NCBI GenBank assembly: GCA_902363135.1 | Contig: CABIZF010000006.1 | Location: forward strand, 62,001-126,000 | Direction of reading: 5' to 3' | Length of the DNA: 64,000 nucleotides | From: Lachnospiraceae bacterium | Lineage (GTDB): Bacteria > Bacillota > Clostridia > Lachnospirales > Lachnospiraceae | Shown: positions 8,241 to 17,654 of the stretch, piece by piece | Numbering within the stretch: position 1 is the stretch's first letter | How the letters are laid out: every line of letters begins with the position of its first letter | Notes under the pieces: generated by a model | The model's input: the letters and a program-made list of their open reading frames with translations, nothing else | What the model was told of the DNA's origin: nothing | Database searches by the model: none | Made by a program: the position numbers and the translations under genes

Positions 8241-9725
8241 TTACAAGTTCGTATAGCCCATCAGATACTGATCGACTTCCTTTGCCGCCTCGCGGCCCTC
8301 ACGGATCGCCCATACGACTAGTGACTGCCCACGGTGCATATCTCCCGCAGTAAATACCTTCGGAACACTCGTTGCGTATCCGCCAGGCTTCGTCGCCACA
8401 TTGGTGCGGCCATCCAGATCCACCTTAAATGCATCTGTCACATATTTCTGAGAGCCGAGGAAGCCTGCTGCGATCAGCACCAGATCCGCCTTTACCGTCT
8501 CCTCGCTTCCCTCGATCGGCACCATCATCATCCGGCCGGTCTTCTCATCCCGCTTGCCTTCCAGCTTTTGCAGCACAACCTTGCAGAGCTCGCCTTTTTT
8601 ATTCATGACAAACTCTTTCACGGTCGTCGTATACAGCCGGGGATCATGTCCGAACACGGCAATCGCTTCCTGCTGGCCGTAGTCTGTTTTGCAGACTCTC
8701 GGCCACTGTGGCCATGGATTGCCCGGCGCCCTCGTATCCGGCGCCTTCGGCATCATCTCCAGCTGCGTCACAGAAGCTGCGCCCAGGCGGATCGACGTGC
8801 CGACACAGTCATTTCCGGTATCGCCTCCACCGATGACGATGACGTGCTTCCCTTTTGCGGAAATATATTTTTTATCTGCAAAATCCGAATCGAGCAGACT
8901 CTTTGTCGTCGCCTTCAGAAAATCGACTGCAAAATAAATGCCCTTTGCCTCACGTCCCGGTGCCTTGATGTCTCTCGGATTCGATGCCCCACAGGCGAGC
9001 ACCACAGCATCATATTCCTTCAGCAGATCATCCGCCCTGACATTCTCGCCGATATTGGCATTCGTTACAAACTCAATGCCCTCCTCCTGCATCAGTGCCT
9101 GCCTGCGGTCGATGACCTTCTTATCCAGCTTCATGTTCGGAATTCCGTACCGCAGCAGCCCTCCGATCCGGTCATTCCGCTCAAATACCGTCACCTTATG
9201 TCCACGCTTATTCAGCTGCAGCGCTGTCGCAAGACCGGATGGACCGCTGCCGACGACTGCGACCTTTTTCCCGGTACGCACCTCCGGCGGGCATGCTTTT
9301 ACGAGACCGGTTGCATAGGCATTTTCAATGATTGCACGCTCATTCGCCTTCGTCGTCACCGGATCACCATTCAGATTGCACGTGCAGGCTGCCTCGCACA
9401 GAGCCGGGCAGACACGGGATGTAAATTCCGGGAAGCAATGCGTCTTCGTCAGTCTCCGGTATGCCTCCTCCCAGTTACCGTGGTATACCAGATCGTTGCA
9501 CTCCGGCACCAGATTGTTCAGCGGGCAGCCGGAGGCCATGCCTCCGATCATCATGCCCGCCTGGCAGAACGGTACACCGCACGCCATGCACCGTGCGCCC
9601 TGCAGGCGCTGCTTTTCCAGAGAAAGCGGAATATGGAATTCATTAAAATTCTGAATTCGTTCCTTCGGTGCGATTTCCAGGTCGTTTTCTCTTTTGTAGT
9701 CTAAAAATCCAGTTGGTTTTCCCAT
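8241..9725 (-). CDS. gltD: Glutamate synthase (NADPH) small subunit
   Basis: 494 residues. The N-terminal domain carries the Cys clusters for low-potential [4Fe-4S] centres (CMACG at 46-50, C54, C67, then CPALCEAAC at 106-114). An FAD Rossmann motif GSGPSG is at 159-164 and a second nucleotide site VIGGGDTGND near 292. It passes NAD(P)H electrons to GltB for the reductive synthesis of two glutamates from glutamine and 2-oxoglutarate. Starts 12 bases after the gltB stop with AGGAGG, so the two form an operon. Confidence 0.95.
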   Translation of the reverse strand: MGKPTGFLDYKRENDLEIAPKERIQNFNEFHIPLSLEKQRLQGARCMACGVPFCQAGMMIGGMASGCPLNNLVPECNDLVYHGNWEEAYRRLTKTHCFPEFTSRVCPALCEAACTCNLNGDPVTTKANERAIIENAYATGLVKACPPEVRTGKKVAVVGSGPSGLATALQLNKRGHKVTVFERNDRIGGLLRYGIPNMKLDKKVIDRRQALMQEEGIEFVTNANIGENVRADDLLKEYDAVVLACGASNPRDIKAPGREAKGIYFAVDFLKATTKSLLDSDFADKKYISAKGKHVIVIGGGDTGNDCVGTSIRLGAASVTQLEMMPKAPDTRAPGNPWPQWPRVCKTDYGQQEAIAVFGHDPRLYTTTVKEFVMNKKGELCKVVLQKLEGKRDEKTGRMMMVPIEGSEETVKADLVLIAAGFLGSQKYVTDAFKVDLDGRTNVATKPGGYATSVPKVFTAGDMHRGQSLVVWAIREGREAAKEVDQYLMGYTNL

Positions 9726-9737
9726 CTCTCACACCTC

Positions 9738-12700
9738 CTACTTTTCGTTCTCACTCATGCTGGCATAAAATGCCTCAATCTGAGCCTGTTCACTGCTCAG
9801 GCCTTTCTCTTCCATCTGTACAATCGCCATCTGCATTTTCTTAAATTCATGCGGAATGATCTTTTTAAACTTCGGCAGGTACTCACTGAAATTATCCAGG
9901 ATTTCCTTGCCCTTTTCTGAATTGGTATATTTTACATGGTCATTGATAATGTCCTTCAGCTCCAGTACATCGTACTTCGAGGTCAGCTTTTCAATCGCCA
10001 CCATGTTCTTGTTGACCTTCGTGTAAAGATCCGAATCTTCATCCAGGACATATGCGATACCGCCGCTCATACCGGCTGCAAAATTCTTGCCGACCCGGCC
10101 GAGGATGACTGCGCGTCCGCCGGTCATATACTCACAGCCATGGTCGCCGACACCCTCTACGACCGCAACTGCTCCGGAATTACGAACGCAGAACCGCTCG
10201 CCTGCGACGCCGTTGATATAAGCGCTGCCGCTCGTTGCCCCGTAAAGCGCGACATTTCCGATAATAATATTTTCATCATGTTCGAATTTCACGCCCTGCG
10301 GCGGATATACGATCAGCTTTCCTCCGGAAAGACCCTTTCCGAAGTAGTCGTTGCTGTCTCCGACCAGCTCCAAGGTCAGCCCCTTCGGGATAAATGCGCC
10401 GAAGCTCTGTCCACCCGCACCGTGACATTTCACAGTATAGGTATCCTCTTCCAGTCCTTCTGGATACTTTCTTGTGATCTCTGAGCCAAAAATCGTACCA
10501 AATGCACGGTCTGTATTCTTGACATCAATCTCAATGCTCCGCTTTGCGCCTGTTTCAAGTGCCGACCCAAGCTTCGCGACCAGCACCCTCATATCCGGTG
10601 TCTTCTGCAGGCCGAAATCATAGACCTTCTGCGGATCAAAGGTCACCTTTTCTCCTTTGTGTGCATATGGGTTGTCCAGAATATTGCTCAGATCCAGCGA
10701 ATAGCCATGCTCATTCTCGCAAACCTCTTTTTTCTTCAGCAGATCACTTCTTCCTACCATCTCATCTAACGTACGGAATCCGAGTCTTGCCATATATTCC
10801 CGCAGATCCTGCGCAATAAACCGCATGAAGTTTACGACGTATTCCGGTTTGCCACGGAACCGCTTTCTCAGCTCCGGATTCTGGGTCGCCACACCGACCG
10901 GACATGTATCCAGATTGCAGACACGCATCATAACGCAGCCCATTGTCACAAGCGGTCCGGTTGCGAAGCCAAACTCTTCCGCGCCGAGCAGCGCTGCAAT
11001 CGCCACGTCGCGGCCACTCATCAGCTTACCGTCTGTCTCGATCCGGACCTTATTGCGCAATCCGTTCATAATCAGCGTCTGATGGGTCTCTGCCAGTCCG
11101 AGCTCCCACGGAAGCCCCGCATTGTGGATGGAGCTTCTCGGAGCCGCTCCGGTACCTCCGTCATAACCGGAAATCAGGATGACCTGTGCCCCGGCCTTTG
11201 CAACACCTGCCGCTACGGTTCCGACACCTGCTTCTGATACCAGCTTTACAGAAATATCTGCCTGACGGTTTGCATTTTTCAGATCGTAAATCAGCTGCGC
11301 CAGATCCTCAATTGAATAAATATCGTGATGTGGCGGCGGGGAGATCAGGCTCACTCCCGGTGTGGAAAGTCTCGTACGGGCAATCCACGGATAGACCTTC
11401 TTGCCCGGCAGATGTCCGCCCTCACCCGGCTTCGCGCCCTGTGCCATCTTGATCTGGATCTCTTTTGCGCTGACCAGATAGCGGGAGGTCACACCAAATC
11501 TGCCGGAGGCCACCTGCTTGATCGCGGAGCAGCGGTTCTTTCCATCCGGTCCGATCGTCAGACGATCCAGACTCTCACCGCCCTCACCGGTGTTTGACTT
11601 ACCATGCAGCATATTCATGGCGATCGCCAGTGTCTCATGTGCCTCCTGTGAAATTGATCCGTAGGACATCGCACCGGTCTTAAAGCGGTGCACGATGGAA
11701 TCAACACTCTCGACCTCGTCAATCGGCACACCCTGCTCCGGATAATTAAAGTCCATAATGCTTCGGATGTAACCGGTCTCCTCCTGATTTACCATATCGG
11801 TATACTGCTTAAACATCTGATAATTTCCGGTTTTTGTCGACTCCTGCAGCAGATGGATCGTCTGCGGATTGTAGCGGTGATGCTCCCCGGCACTTCTCAT
11901 CTTATGCCAGCCCTGGCTGTCTAATGTCAGATCCTCTTTCAGCCCAAGCGGGTCAAACGCCTTTGTATGGCGGGTATCAACATCATTTTCGATATCCTTT
12001 AAGGAAATACCGCCTACGCGGCTGACCGTATTCGTAAAGTACTTATCAATGACTTCACTGCTGATGCCGATCGCCTCAAAGATCTGAGATCCCTGATAAG
12101 ACTGAATCGTAGAAATACCCATCTTGGATGCGATTTTTACAATACCGTCAATGATCGCCTTATTGTAATCGCTGACTGCCGCATAGTAATCCTTTTCCAG
12201 CATGCCGCTGTCAATCAGCTGATGGATCGTATCCAGTGCCAGATATGGATTCACGGCACTCGCGCCATATCCGAGCAGTGTCGCAAAGTGATGAACCTCA
12301 CGCGGTTCGCCGGACTCCAGAATCAGAGCCAGAGAAGTACGGCGCTTCGTGCGCACCAGATACTGATGTACCGCAGAGACCGCCAGCAGTGACGGGATCG
12401 GCATACGGATTTCATCGACGCCGCGGTCGGTCAGGATCAGAATGTTTGCCCCATCCCGGTATGCACGGTCGACCTCGAGATACAGGTGATCGATCGCCTT
12501 TTCCAGTCCGGTATTTTTATAGAAGGTAATCGGTACCTCTGCTACCTTGAAGCCTTCTACCTTCATATTTTTGATCTTCAGCATGTCCGTGTTTGTCAGA
12601 ATCGGATTATCAATGCGCAGCACCTGACAGTTCTCCGGCTTCTCTTCGAGCAGGTTGCCCTCGACGCCTGCATAAATGGTCTTAGAGGTAACGATTTCCT

Positions 12701-14303
12701 CGCGGATCGCATCGATTGGCGGATTTGTAACCTGTGCGAACAGCTGCTTGAAGTAATTAAACAGTGGCTGATGACGCTTGGAAAGTACGGCCAGCGGGGT
12801 GTCGATTCCCATTGCGCTCGTGCCTTCTCCTCCATTTGCTGCCATATTTAAAATAGAAGTCCGGTAATCCTCGTAGCTGTATCCAAAGGCCTTCATCAAA
12901 CGCATCCGCATCTCATCACCGTAGGACTCTACACGCTTATTCGGAATCTTGAGATCCTTCAGGCTTACGAGATACTGATCCAGCCATTCACCGTATGGCT
13001 GACGGGATGCGTAACGGTTCTTCAGTTCCTCATCATCGATCACACGGCCTTCCACCGTGTCGACAAGAAGCATTTTGCCCGGATGCAGCCGCTCTTTTAA
13101 AACAATCTTCGTCGGATCGATATCCAGCACACCGACTTCGGAAGAAAGGATCATATAGCCGTCATCCGTGATGTAGTACCTGGACGGGCGAAGCCCATTC
13201 CGGTCAAGCACCGCTCCCATAATGTCACCATCCGAGAACAGGATCGACGCCGGTCCGTCCCACGGCTCCATCATAGTCGCATAATACTGATAAAAATCAT
13301 GCTTTTTCTGAGACATTACACGGTTGTTCGTCCATGGCTCCGGAATCATAATCATGACTGCCAGCGGCAGATCCATGCCGTTCATCGTCAAAAACTCCAG
13401 CGTATTATCCAGCATCGCAGAATCAGACCCTTTGGCATTTATGACCGGAAGCACCTTGTGCATATCTGATTCCATATATTCAGAAGCCATGCGCTCTTCC
13501 CGGGCCGCCATCTTGTCCGCATTGCCCCGGATCGTATTAATTTCTCCGTTGTGCACGATGTAGCGGTACGGATGTGCACGCTCCCAGCTCGGGTTCGTAT
13601 TTGTGCTGAAACGGGAGTGTACGATCGCGATCGCTGAGTCATAATCCGGATCCTGCAGATCCTTAAAGAAGGTCCGCAGCTGCCCTACCAGAAACATTCC
13701 CTTATATATAATTGTCCGGCTTGAACAGGAAACAACGTAAGTCGTATCATTCGACTGTTCGAATGTCCGGCGCACAACATACAGCCGGCGGTCAAACGGA
13801 AGTCCTTTTTCCACATCCTTCGGCCGTTCTACAAATGCCTGCTCAATGCACGGCATCTTTTCCAGTGCCTTATGTCCGAGCACACCCGGTACGGTCGGCA
13901 CCTGGCGCCAGCCAAGGAAGTTCATTCCTTCCTTGCGTACGATACTCTCAAACATTTTCTTGGCCTGATTCCGTTTGAGGACATCCTGCGGGAAGAAAAA
14001 CATACCAACTCCGTAATCTCTTTCTTCACCTAAAAAGATGCCAAGTTCCAAACAGGTTTTGTGGAAGAATCTATGCGAAATCTGCAGCATGATTCCAACT
14101 CCATCACCTGTTTTTCCCTCGGCATCTTTGCCAGCTCTGTGTTCCAAATTTTCAACTATACTCAGTGCGTTCTCCACTGTCTGGTGTGTCTTGATCCCCT
14201 TGATATTTACGACTGCTCCGATTCCGCAGTTATCATGTTCAAACTCCGGCCGGTACAATCCAGGTTCCTTACAGACAGGACGCGACATTTCTCTCGTATC
14301 CAT
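9738..14303 (-). CDS. gltB: Glutamate synthase large subunit
   Basis: 1521 residues from the ATG at 14303, which has AGGAGG seven bases upstream; an ATG 45 bases earlier has no such site. A short propeptide precedes the catalytic N-terminal cysteine (HDNCGIGAVV, C26), the class II glutamine amidotransferase nucleophile. Then come the central domain, the FMN-binding synthase domain (KPGEGGHLPG, SGYDGGTGAAP), the [3Fe-4S] motif CNLDTCPVG and the GXGXG C-terminal helix domain. Produces glutamate with GltD. The nearby fused Amt-PII gene at 24.5 kb fits the same nitrogen theme but is separated by about 10 kb. Confidence 0.96.
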   Translation of the reverse strand: MDTREMSRPVCKEPGLYRPEFEHDNCGIGAVVNIKGIKTHQTVENALSIVENLEHRAGKDAEGKTGDGVGIMLQISHRFFHKTCLELGIFLGEERDYGVGMFFFPQDVLKRNQAKKMFESIVRKEGMNFLGWRQVPTVPGVLGHKALEKMPCIEQAFVERPKDVEKGLPFDRRLYVVRRTFEQSNDTTYVVSCSSRTIIYKGMFLVGQLRTFFKDLQDPDYDSAIAIVHSRFSTNTNPSWERAHPYRYIVHNGEINTIRGNADKMAAREERMASEYMESDMHKVLPVINAKGSDSAMLDNTLEFLTMNGMDLPLAVMIMIPEPWTNNRVMSQKKHDFYQYYATMMEPWDGPASILFSDGDIMGAVLDRNGLRPSRYYITDDGYMILSSEVGVLDIDPTKIVLKERLHPGKMLLVDTVEGRVIDDEELKNRYASRQPYGEWLDQYLVSLKDLKIPNKRVESYGDEMRMRLMKAFGYSYEDYRTSILNMAANGGEGTSAMGIDTPLAVLSKRHQPLFNYFKQLFAQVTNPPIDAIREEIVTSKTIYAGVEGNLLEEKPENCQVLRIDNPILTNTDMLKIKNMKVEGFKVAEVPITFYKNTGLEKAIDHLYLEVDRAYRDGANILILTDRGVDEIRMPIPSLLAVSAVHQYLVRTKRRTSLALILESGEPREVHHFATLLGYGASAVNPYLALDTIHQLIDSGMLEKDYYAAVSDYNKAIIDGIVKIASKMGISTIQSYQGSQIFEAIGISSEVIDKYFTNTVSRVGGISLKDIENDVDTRHTKAFDPLGLKEDLTLDSQGWHKMRSAGEHHRYNPQTIHLLQESTKTGNYQMFKQYTDMVNQEETGYIRSIMDFNYPEQGVPIDEVESVDSIVHRFKTGAMSYGSISQEAHETLAIAMNMLHGKSNTGEGGESLDRLTIGPDGKNRCSAIKQVASGRFGVTSRYLVSAKEIQIKMAQGAKPGEGGHLPGKKVYPWIARTRLSTPGVSLISPPPHHDIYSIEDLAQLIYDLKNANRQADISVKLVSEAGVGTVAAGVAKAGAQVILISGYDGGTGAAPRSSIHNAGLPWELGLAETHQTLIMNGLRNKVRIETDGKLMSGRDVAIAALLGAEEFGFATGPLVTMGCVMMRVCNLDTCPVGVATQNPELRKRFRGKPEYVVNFMRFIAQDLREYMARLGFRTLDEMVGRSDLLKKKEVCENEHGYSLDLSNILDNPYAHKGEKVTFDPQKVYDFGLQKTPDMRVLVAKLGSALETGAKRSIEIDVKNTDRAFGTIFGSEITRKYPEGLEEDTYTVKCHGAGGQSFGAFIPKGLTLELVGDSNDYFGKGLSGGKLIVYPPQGVKFEHDENIIIGNVALYGATSGSAYINGVAGERFCVRNSGAVAVVEGVGDHGCEYMTGGRAVILGRVGKNFAAGMSGGIAYVLDEDSDLYTKVNKNMVAIEKLTSKYDVLELKDIINDHVKYTNSEKGKEILDNFSEYLPKFKKIIPHEFKKMQMAIVQMEEKGLSSEQAQIEAFYASMSENEK

Positions 14304-14339
14304 CTCATTTCCTCCTGTATTGAGTTTTCGGTTGAGGAC

Positions 14340-14368
14340 ACTATACACCCATTTTTTTCATTTGTAAA
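14340..14368 (-). promoter_or_regulatory. Predicted promoter of gltBD
   Basis: On the minus strand: -35 TTTACA (14363-14368), 17-base spacer, -10 TATAGT (14340-14345), 37 bases before the gltB ATG. Upstream to about 14410 the DNA is A/T-rich with an ACAAATT...AATTTGT inverted repeat that might bind a regulator. Confidence 0.65.
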
Positions 14369-14491
14369 TAACAAATTTTCTTTTAATTGTCAGATAATTT
14401 GTCATTTCTTATCTTAAAGCATTTTTATCAGTTTTTTATTTGATTTTTCGAACGTTTAAACCGATTTTGAAACAATTTATATGTATCCTGG

Positions 14492-15244
14492 CTACGAAAG
14501 AAGATTCAATACGACTGCTGTCAGGTTCGCTCCCATATGAAAAGCCAGAGGGCAAGCAAACCAGCCGCTGCGCTCATACAGCCAGGCCAGAATCAGTGCA
14601 AGCGGAAATGCAAATACCATCTGAATCACATTTCCGTGAAACAATGCAAATAAAAGTGCAGAGAAAAAAATCGCTGCCCCCGTTGGAATTCGTTTCCGGA
14701 TTCTCGTATAGATCAACCCACGAAACATCAACTCCTCAGCCAGTGGCACAAGCATCCCCAGTCCGAGCAGCTGTACCATCGCCTGTCCGGCAAACAGCTG
14801 CTCCTGCACCGCATTAGAAAAATGTTCCTGAATTCGAAGCTGCTGCAGGATTCCGCTCCAGAACAAATTCAGGACACCGCCGGATATGGCGCACAAAACC
14901 AATATACCGATCAAATATTCGGTCTGTCTTATGCCTTTCCCTCTTTTCCCGCTTTTTTCTGTCCTATTTGTTTTCGCTGCTGCCGTACCCTGCATGTTTT
15001 GAGATCGCCGTTCTTCATGCAGCACTCTGTCAAAACGACAGATACTCTTATTTGAGTGCATGCCCTTCGCCGCATCGCTCCGGTACATCCAGATCAGAAC
15101 CGGCAGAACCAGAAGTGCGGTCACAGAAGTGCACACCGCCGAATCCGCCGCCGCGCCTCCGATTGCCCCTCCCGCTGCTGTCACAATAATCGAAACAGCC
15201 ATATGCAGCAGCACCGGTGTTATCAATGACAATATAAATTCCAT
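14492..15244 (-). CDS. CPBP family intramembrane glutamic endopeptidase
   Basis: 250 residues with several membrane helices. The CPBP (CAAX protease/bacteriocin-processing) motifs are visible: EELMFR (170-175), LFHGN (H203) and FHMGANL (H236). Members cleave membrane substrates, prenylated proteins or bacteriocin precursors, or act in anti-sigma processing; the target here is unknown. A basic cytoplasmic loop lies at about 57-107. It lies 175 bases after the TcaA-like gene and may or may not belong to the kinase operon, since a hairpin at 15311-15347 separates them. Confidence 0.85.
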   Translation of the reverse strand: MEFILSLITPVLLHMAVSIIVTAAGGAIGGAAADSAVCTSVTALLVLPVLIWMYRSDAAKGMHSNKSICRFDRVLHEERRSQNMQGTAAAKTNRTEKSGKRGKGIRQTEYLIGILVLCAISGGVLNLFWSGILQQLRIQEHFSNAVQEQLFAGQAMVQLLGLGMLVPLAEELMFRGLIYTRIRKRIPTGAAIFFSALLFALFHGNVIQMVFAFPLALILAWLYERSGWFACPLAFHMGANLTAVVLNLLS

Positions 15245-15310
15245 ATGCGGCCTCCTTATGCCTTTTCAATACTTTACCTGACAGACTGCTTTTCTCTGCT
15301 TTAAGGACAA

Positions 15311-15347
15311 AACAAGCTGCAGCAATCTTTTTTCGCGGCAGCCTGTT
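15311..15347 (-). terminator. Terminator-like hairpin after the TcaA-like gene
   Basis: AACAAGCTGCAGC and GCGGCAGCCTGTT pair at 11 of 13 positions, one of the others becoming G-U on the minus strand, where T-rich bases (TTGTTTTGT) follow. It lies 70 bases after the stop of the gene ending at 15420. Confidence 0.55.
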
Positions 15348-15419
15348 TTCATTCTCTTTAATTCTTTACCTTTGCAAATCTGACTTTTTCTATATTCCCG
15401 TAAGCATCATCCTGTTTGA

Positions 15420-16556
15420 TCACTTCGGAATGACATCCATCTGCATTGCATCTATATGCCATGCATCCTCATAATATGCCATTGTAAGCTTTGCGGTCGC
15501 ATCGCCGGACTGTTCCTGCGTCGTCGTCTGCTGCGCATAAGTTCCGTCTTCAAGCATTTCATCGGTATCTGTCGTGACATCCTCGCGCACTACATAGTGA
15601 TAAGAGAACGTCATCTCCGTCGTAATCGCACCGTTCTTCTCTTCGGTAAAGACCGGATTGCCAAACTGTGCCGCGAAATTTGAAATCGCCACATTTTTAA
15701 AATCAGCTCCATCCACCAGGAAGCTTTCCGTCTGCTTTTTAATCAGTGAATTTGCCTGCTTCTGGCACTCTGCAAGCAGTTTATCCGGATCATTCGTCTG
15801 ATTTTTCACCGCAGATACATAGACAGTCTTCAGAAGCTTTACACCAAGCTCTGTACATGCGCTCTTTGCATCCTCTTTCAGAGGCATTTTATCTGTATAA
15901 TCTGCACTTCCTGTAGTCGCGTTCAGCGTCGTATTTACGGATTCCAGCGCCGGATGACGGATCACAAGGCTGATTTTTCCGGGAATCAGCGTCGGTATCT
16001 GATAACGGTCGCAGGAAGCCGGAACATCTTCTGTGACAAGCCACGACGCATCCGCCTGCTCCGCATCCAGATACACCTCTGATCCGTCAGGAACGGTCAG
16101 CAGAAAATTTTTTACCATACAATGCTCGGAAAGCACCTTCCAGCGATCAAACAGACCCATGATTTGCGCTGATTGCTTCTTTACCGTAAAGCGTTCCGAA
16201 GCCTGTTCCTCACCTGCTGCATTCTGAAAGGTTACATCATAGTCTACATATTCATTGCCATTATTATCCCGGCGTTTTTCCGCCTCCTTCATCTGATAGG
16301 AGGCATACAGACTATACTTTTTAGCCTCCAGTGCACCTTCATATTCTGCCTTTGTCAGTTCCTGTGCCTCTGACTGATCCAGGCTGCTGTACGCCTTATC
16401 GACGCTGTTGTCAATCAGCAGCGCAAGATAATGATCCATTGCATAGTCAGCCGTGCTCTGGCGACTTGCCTGATAGCACGCGGCACCTCCTCCTGAAATA
16501 CCAATCACAAGCAGCAGGAGCAGTAATTTTATCAGAACTCTTTTGAATACCTTCAT
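15420..16556 (-). CDS. Membrane-anchored extracellular protein, TcaA-like
   Basis: 378 residues. An uncleaved-looking signal anchor (about 7-30, with a Cys near 27 in GGAACY, so a lipobox is conceivable) precedes an extracytoplasmic region. Residues 30-130 look like an NTF2-like/TcaA first domain, 140-215 like the beta-rich second domain (TVPDGSEVYLD), and 225-378 like a C-terminal NTF2-like domain ending in MAYYEDAWHID. The resemblance to TcaA-type envelope proteins is from memory and moderate. Starts 12 bases after the YARHG gene stop, with a good GGAGGAG site. Likely an envelope protein working with its operon partners. Confidence 0.6.
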   Translation of the reverse strand: MKVFKRVLIKLLLLLLVIGISGGGAACYQASRQSTADYAMDHYLALLIDNSVDKAYSSLDQSEAQELTKAEYEGALEAKKYSLYASYQMKEAEKRRDNNGNEYVDYDVTFQNAAGEEQASERFTVKKQSAQIMGLFDRWKVLSEHCMVKNFLLTVPDGSEVYLDAEQADASWLVTEDVPASCDRYQIPTLIPGKISLVIRHPALESVNTTLNATTGSADYTDKMPLKEDAKSACTELGVKLLKTVYVSAVKNQTNDPDKLLAECQKQANSLIKKQTESFLVDGADFKNVAISNFAAQFGNPVFTEEKNGAITTEMTFSYHYVVREDVTTDTDEMLEDGTYAQQTTTQEQSGDATAKLTMAYYEDAWHIDAMQMDVIPK

Positions 16557-16567
16557 GTTCTCTCCTC

Positions 16568-17590
16568 CTAGTTTCCGGCAAGTGCCGCTTCATAATTGAG
16601 AATTACCTTCAGATTCGCCGCTTCGTAATCGTTCAGGTAATCGAACATGTTTGCATCAAAATTATCCGGATCATAAGTCGGAACATACCACGACTTCTGG
16701 CTGAAATAATCCCGAAGATCCTGTGACCGGAATATTCTTCCGTGCAATGCAAAGATCTCATTTCGGATCAGACGAAGCTGTCCTGCACTGTAATTATACA
16801 GCTCGCTCTCGTCAATATACCGGCTGCTGATCCCCCACAGAATTACGTCATCCGGCGTCGCAGCCGATCCCTGGCCGTTTCCGTTTCCACCGCTCTGACT
16901 GCTGTTTCCGGAATTGCTGCCGGAACCGGAGTTTCCGCTTCCACTGTTGCCGGAGCCGGAGCTTCCGCTGTTGCCGGAGCCGCCATTATAGGAATAGCTT
17001 CCATTTCCCGGATCGGTAATTTCTATCGCCTGTCCTCCGGAGCTGCTCCCATTTCCAGCACCATTTTCATAGCTGCCGTCATCCCATGAGGTATCTCCGC
17101 CGTTGCTATTGGATGAATCATTTTCACCTGAGCCGCCTGAGCTATTGTCCATGCTTCCGGTATCCCAGTCTGTGTCTTCCTGGCCGCTTCCTGCATCCGT
17201 CGATGAAATCACATTGCCATTTTCATCCGTCTGTGGTGTGATCGCACTGCCATTCTCATCTGTCTGTGGTGTAATCACATTGCCGTCCGCGTCCGTCTGC
17301 AGCTGTTCCGTCTCTTTCTCTGACTGCTTTGGTGACTCGGTTTCTACGCCTTTGACGACCGTTCCATCTGCCGTCACGGTAAACGGATCCGTCTCATATG
17401 TATGCTTTTCTGTCATCTCCGGTGCAAGCTGTCTTTCTGAATCGTTCTCTGTTGCCGCTTCTTCTGATGGCAGCTTCAGGGTCACCTGATCTGACATTAC
17501 AACATCTGCAGCAAAAAAAGATACACCGGCTGCAACTACGCAGCCGATGATAAATCCGCTGTTTCTCTTCAGCATATTTTTCCTCTTCAT
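16568..17590 (-). CDS. Secreted/anchored YARHG-domain protein with Gly/Ser/Asn-rich linker
   Basis: 340 residues. N-terminal hydrophobic anchor (about 11-32), an acidic Thr/Glu-rich stretch with a repeated TDENG motif, a long low-complexity Gly/Ser/Asn linker (about 140-250), and a C-terminal YARHG domain (about 255-340) with IRNEIFALHGRIF, YFSQKSWY and the final LNDYEAANL. YARHG domains are extracellular and of unknown biochemical role. Encoded between the surface protein and the TcaA-like protein in what appears to be one transcript with the kinase. Exposed on the cell surface by prediction. Confidence 0.85.
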   Translation of the reverse strand: MKRKNMLKRNSGFIIGCVVAAGVSFFAADVVMSDQVTLKLPSEEAATENDSERQLAPEMTEKHTYETDPFTVTADGTVVKGVETESPKQSEKETEQLQTDADGNVITPQTDENGSAITPQTDENGNVISSTDAGSGQEDTDWDTGSMDNSSGGSGENDSSNSNGGDTSWDDGSYENGAGNGSSSGGQAIEITDPGNGSYSYNGGSGNSGSSGSGNSGSGNSGSGSNSGNSSQSGGNGNGQGSAATPDDVILWGISSRYIDESELYNYSAGQLRLIRNEIFALHGRIFRSQDLRDYFSQKSWYVPTYDPDNFDANMFDYLNDYEAANLKVILNYEAALAGN

Positions 17591-17654
17591 TCCTTGTCCT
17601 TCACCCCTTCAAGGGGCATGATAACACAGTTGTCAGAAAAAGTCCACGCATAAC

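Noticed and set aside
8334..9704. Long plus-strand reading frame of 456 codons
   Set aside because: Exactly antisense to gltD, whose protein has complete domains; the antisense product is rich in Arg, His and Cys with no domain or ribosome binding site.
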